This document shows positions 23,601 through 23,908 of a stretch of DNA of 23,908 bases, piece by piece. The DNA comes from Flavobacteriaceae bacterium (lineage in GTDB: Bacteria > Bacteroidota > Bacteroidia > Flavobacteriales > Flavobacteriaceae), in contig JAGQYU010000075.1 of NCBI GenBank assembly GCA_020435885.1, positions 1-23,908 of the forward strand. The letters run 5' to 3'. Numbering within the stretch: the first letter of the stretch is position 1; the number at the start of each line of letters is the position of its first letter. Both the position numbers and the translations under genes were made by a program. The notes beneath the pieces were generated by a model, which was not told where the DNA came from, ran no database searches, and worked only from the letters and a program-made list of their open reading frames with translations.

Positions 23601-23908
23601 AGACCTAAAGCTGTTACTATAACTTCTTCAAGAACATTATCGGCAACCAAAGCCACATCAATTATATTCGATGTACCAACTTTTCTTTCTTGTGTTGTCA
23701 TTCCAATAAAACTGAACACAAGAATATCACCCTCATTTGTTTTGATAGTATACTTGCCATCAAAATCGGTTTCTGTACCAGTTGTTGTTCCTTTAATTAA
23801 AACACTAACACCAGGTAAGGGTCCAGATTCATCAGTTACCTTACCAGTTATTGTTCTTTCCTGTGCATGCAGTAAAAAACTGCTAAGCATAACAAAAAAG
23901 AAACATAA
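20681..23908 (-). CDS. SusC/RagA-type TonB-linked outer-membrane transporter, 5' end cut
   Basis: The TonB-dependent barrel partner of the SusD lipoprotein. The frame continues to the window edge (upstream residues LCFFFV), so the ATG at 23890 is not the start but lies within the signal peptide, which ends FLLHAQ before ERTITGKV. Next is a carboxypeptidase-like regulatory domain (ITGKVTDESGPLPGVSVLIK, about 60 residues). The plug follows, with GLAGKTSGLKITRNTG, YIQIRGQNS and PLIILDGTP, and the SusC-typical VLKGAAAAAVWGTGAANGVI. Then comes a barrel of about 800 residues ending in the aromatic SYALTIKFGF. It is intact over the visible part. It should import an oligomeric nutrient (glycan, peptide or other) with its SusD partner. 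Confidence 0.96.
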   Translation of the reverse strand, partial: LCFFFVMLSSFLLHAQERTITGKVTDESGPLPGVSVLIKGTTTGTETDFDGKYTIKTNEGDILVFSFIGMTTQERKVGTSNIIDVALVADNVLEEVIVTALGLEKKKDEDLSSSTTVNTDALNRATEAGVIQGLAGKTSGLKITRNTGDPGSGAYIQIRGQNSFNSSANPLIILDGTPISNNSVNINGNTAGVAEQSRLNDLNQDDIESVTVLKGAAAAAVWGTGAANGVIVIKTKQGRSGAKKLAVSVRSTLIVDKINVEFEKQDTFGQGYPAWWAGIGSDFSSDGGIWVPNTGFSWGDRISARSGGADGVTVGNRRFESATGNIIYPITSKNSTEVFNEINRNQVFGDGFTFDKSASITYGNENSSTFMSYSDWDQNGIIKGRSNYRRQTIRLNHNINLTEKISAKFNTTYSKVRSDRVQQGSNSAGLYLGYLRTAPDFDNRDYIGTYYNSANVPTPNSHRSYRRYLGDAPPAYNNPGWTINEQDNPNKVERFIITPELIWKLRDDLSFTARYGLDYYTDHRETFFPINSAGGGTGSYQQDEIQEKTQNVNLFLQYNKSISDDFNVGLILGTTLDKNEYSRLTGVSTEFTNPDVDELRIFGNANAENELPSSFKSESRKSGAYAVLNLDLFNQLYFEATGRYERPSTLETNVFYPSASLGWQFSEIIGENNFLSFGKLRASYGEIGIEPGVYSSSTTFGPGGIASSWGDGLNASAYGNPFTRSNTLGNPDLKEERVKEFEVGADFRFFHNKVTLGVTYYDRVTEDAILPISVPASTGYSSTLANAAEITNKGLEIDLGLNLITNDDFKWTLNANYSHNDNLVTDLSGVQSVFLAGFTGTSSRVVEGHAIGALWGGRFQHNDDGSYVLNSSGFPVLAPDEGVIGDPNPDWIGGLGTVFSYKGITLSAQFETSQGNDHWTGTEGVLKYFGIHPETANETVASQNLNTYDGRVIPAGTTFRGIISDFGGGPVALDSEWYTIDGGGFGNQSETFIQDASWTRLREVSIGYQFPQKMISKIGFTDLSVTLTGRNLALWTDIEGFDPDINLTGATLGRGLDYFTNPATQSYALTIKFGF

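Noticed and set aside
23888..23890. ATG as the start of susC
   Set aside because: The frame stays open to the window edge with signal-peptide-like residues before it, so the true start is outside.
18258..23908. A polysaccharide utilisation locus
   Set aside because: SusC/SusD alone do not prove a glycan substrate; no glycosidase, lyase, sulfatase or regulator is in the window.

Overview
The window looks like a chromosome segment from a member of the Bacteroidota, most likely a Flavobacteriaceae. The evidence is AT-rich DNA, a SusC/SusD outer-membrane pair, a mitochondrial-type aconitase, type-2 PyrF, flavobacterial signal peptides ending in SQ or AQ, weak or absent Shine-Dalgarno sites, and repeated TAnnTTTG boxes (the -7 element of Bacteroidota promoters) just upstream of starts. 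The genus cannot be named from what is visible. No rRNA, tRNA, CRISPR array, transposase, integrase or origin was seen, and no stretch over 300 bases lacks a gene; the largest gaps are about 180 bases (4200-4379) and 170 bases (9902-10071).

Layout. 1-1880: 3' part of a TonB-dependent receptor cut by the left edge. 1932-4199 (minus): aconitase. 4380-6308 (minus): tpiA-prmA-clpS, read in that order. 6399-9122: housekeeping block with pyrF (+), a small two-helix membrane protein with a CxxC/His cluster (-) and der (+). 9125-9901 (-): TPM-domain membrane protein with a Gly-rich tail. 10072-13218 (+): large secreted BNR/sortilin-like beta-propeller protein. 13223-13843 (-): DUF6973-type lipoprotein. 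13907-15202 (+): aminopeptidase P. 15211-16392 (-): AbiH-type abortive infection protein, the one clear accessory or defence gene. 16473-17255 (+): alpha/beta hydrolase. 17261-19274 (minus): amidohydrolase lipoprotein, DUF6958-like protein and CPBP membrane protease, tightly packed in that order. 19346-23908 (minus): susC-susD, with susC cut by the right edge.

Function. Most of the window is central metabolism (TCA cycle, glycolysis, pyrimidine synthesis), ribosome assembly and modification (Der, PrmA), proteolysis (ClpS, aminopeptidase P, CPBP) and outer-membrane nutrient uptake (two TonB-dependent systems). The accessory interest lies in the lone AbiH gene, whose motif order resembles SIR2-like NAD-binding enzymes, the perfect 20-bp palindrome at the start of the divergent hydrolase gene beside it, and a 16-bp perfect inverted repeat inside the CPBP gene. 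Several start codons are moved inward here because the longest reading frame begins at a TTG that is really the end of a TAnnTTTG promoter box.
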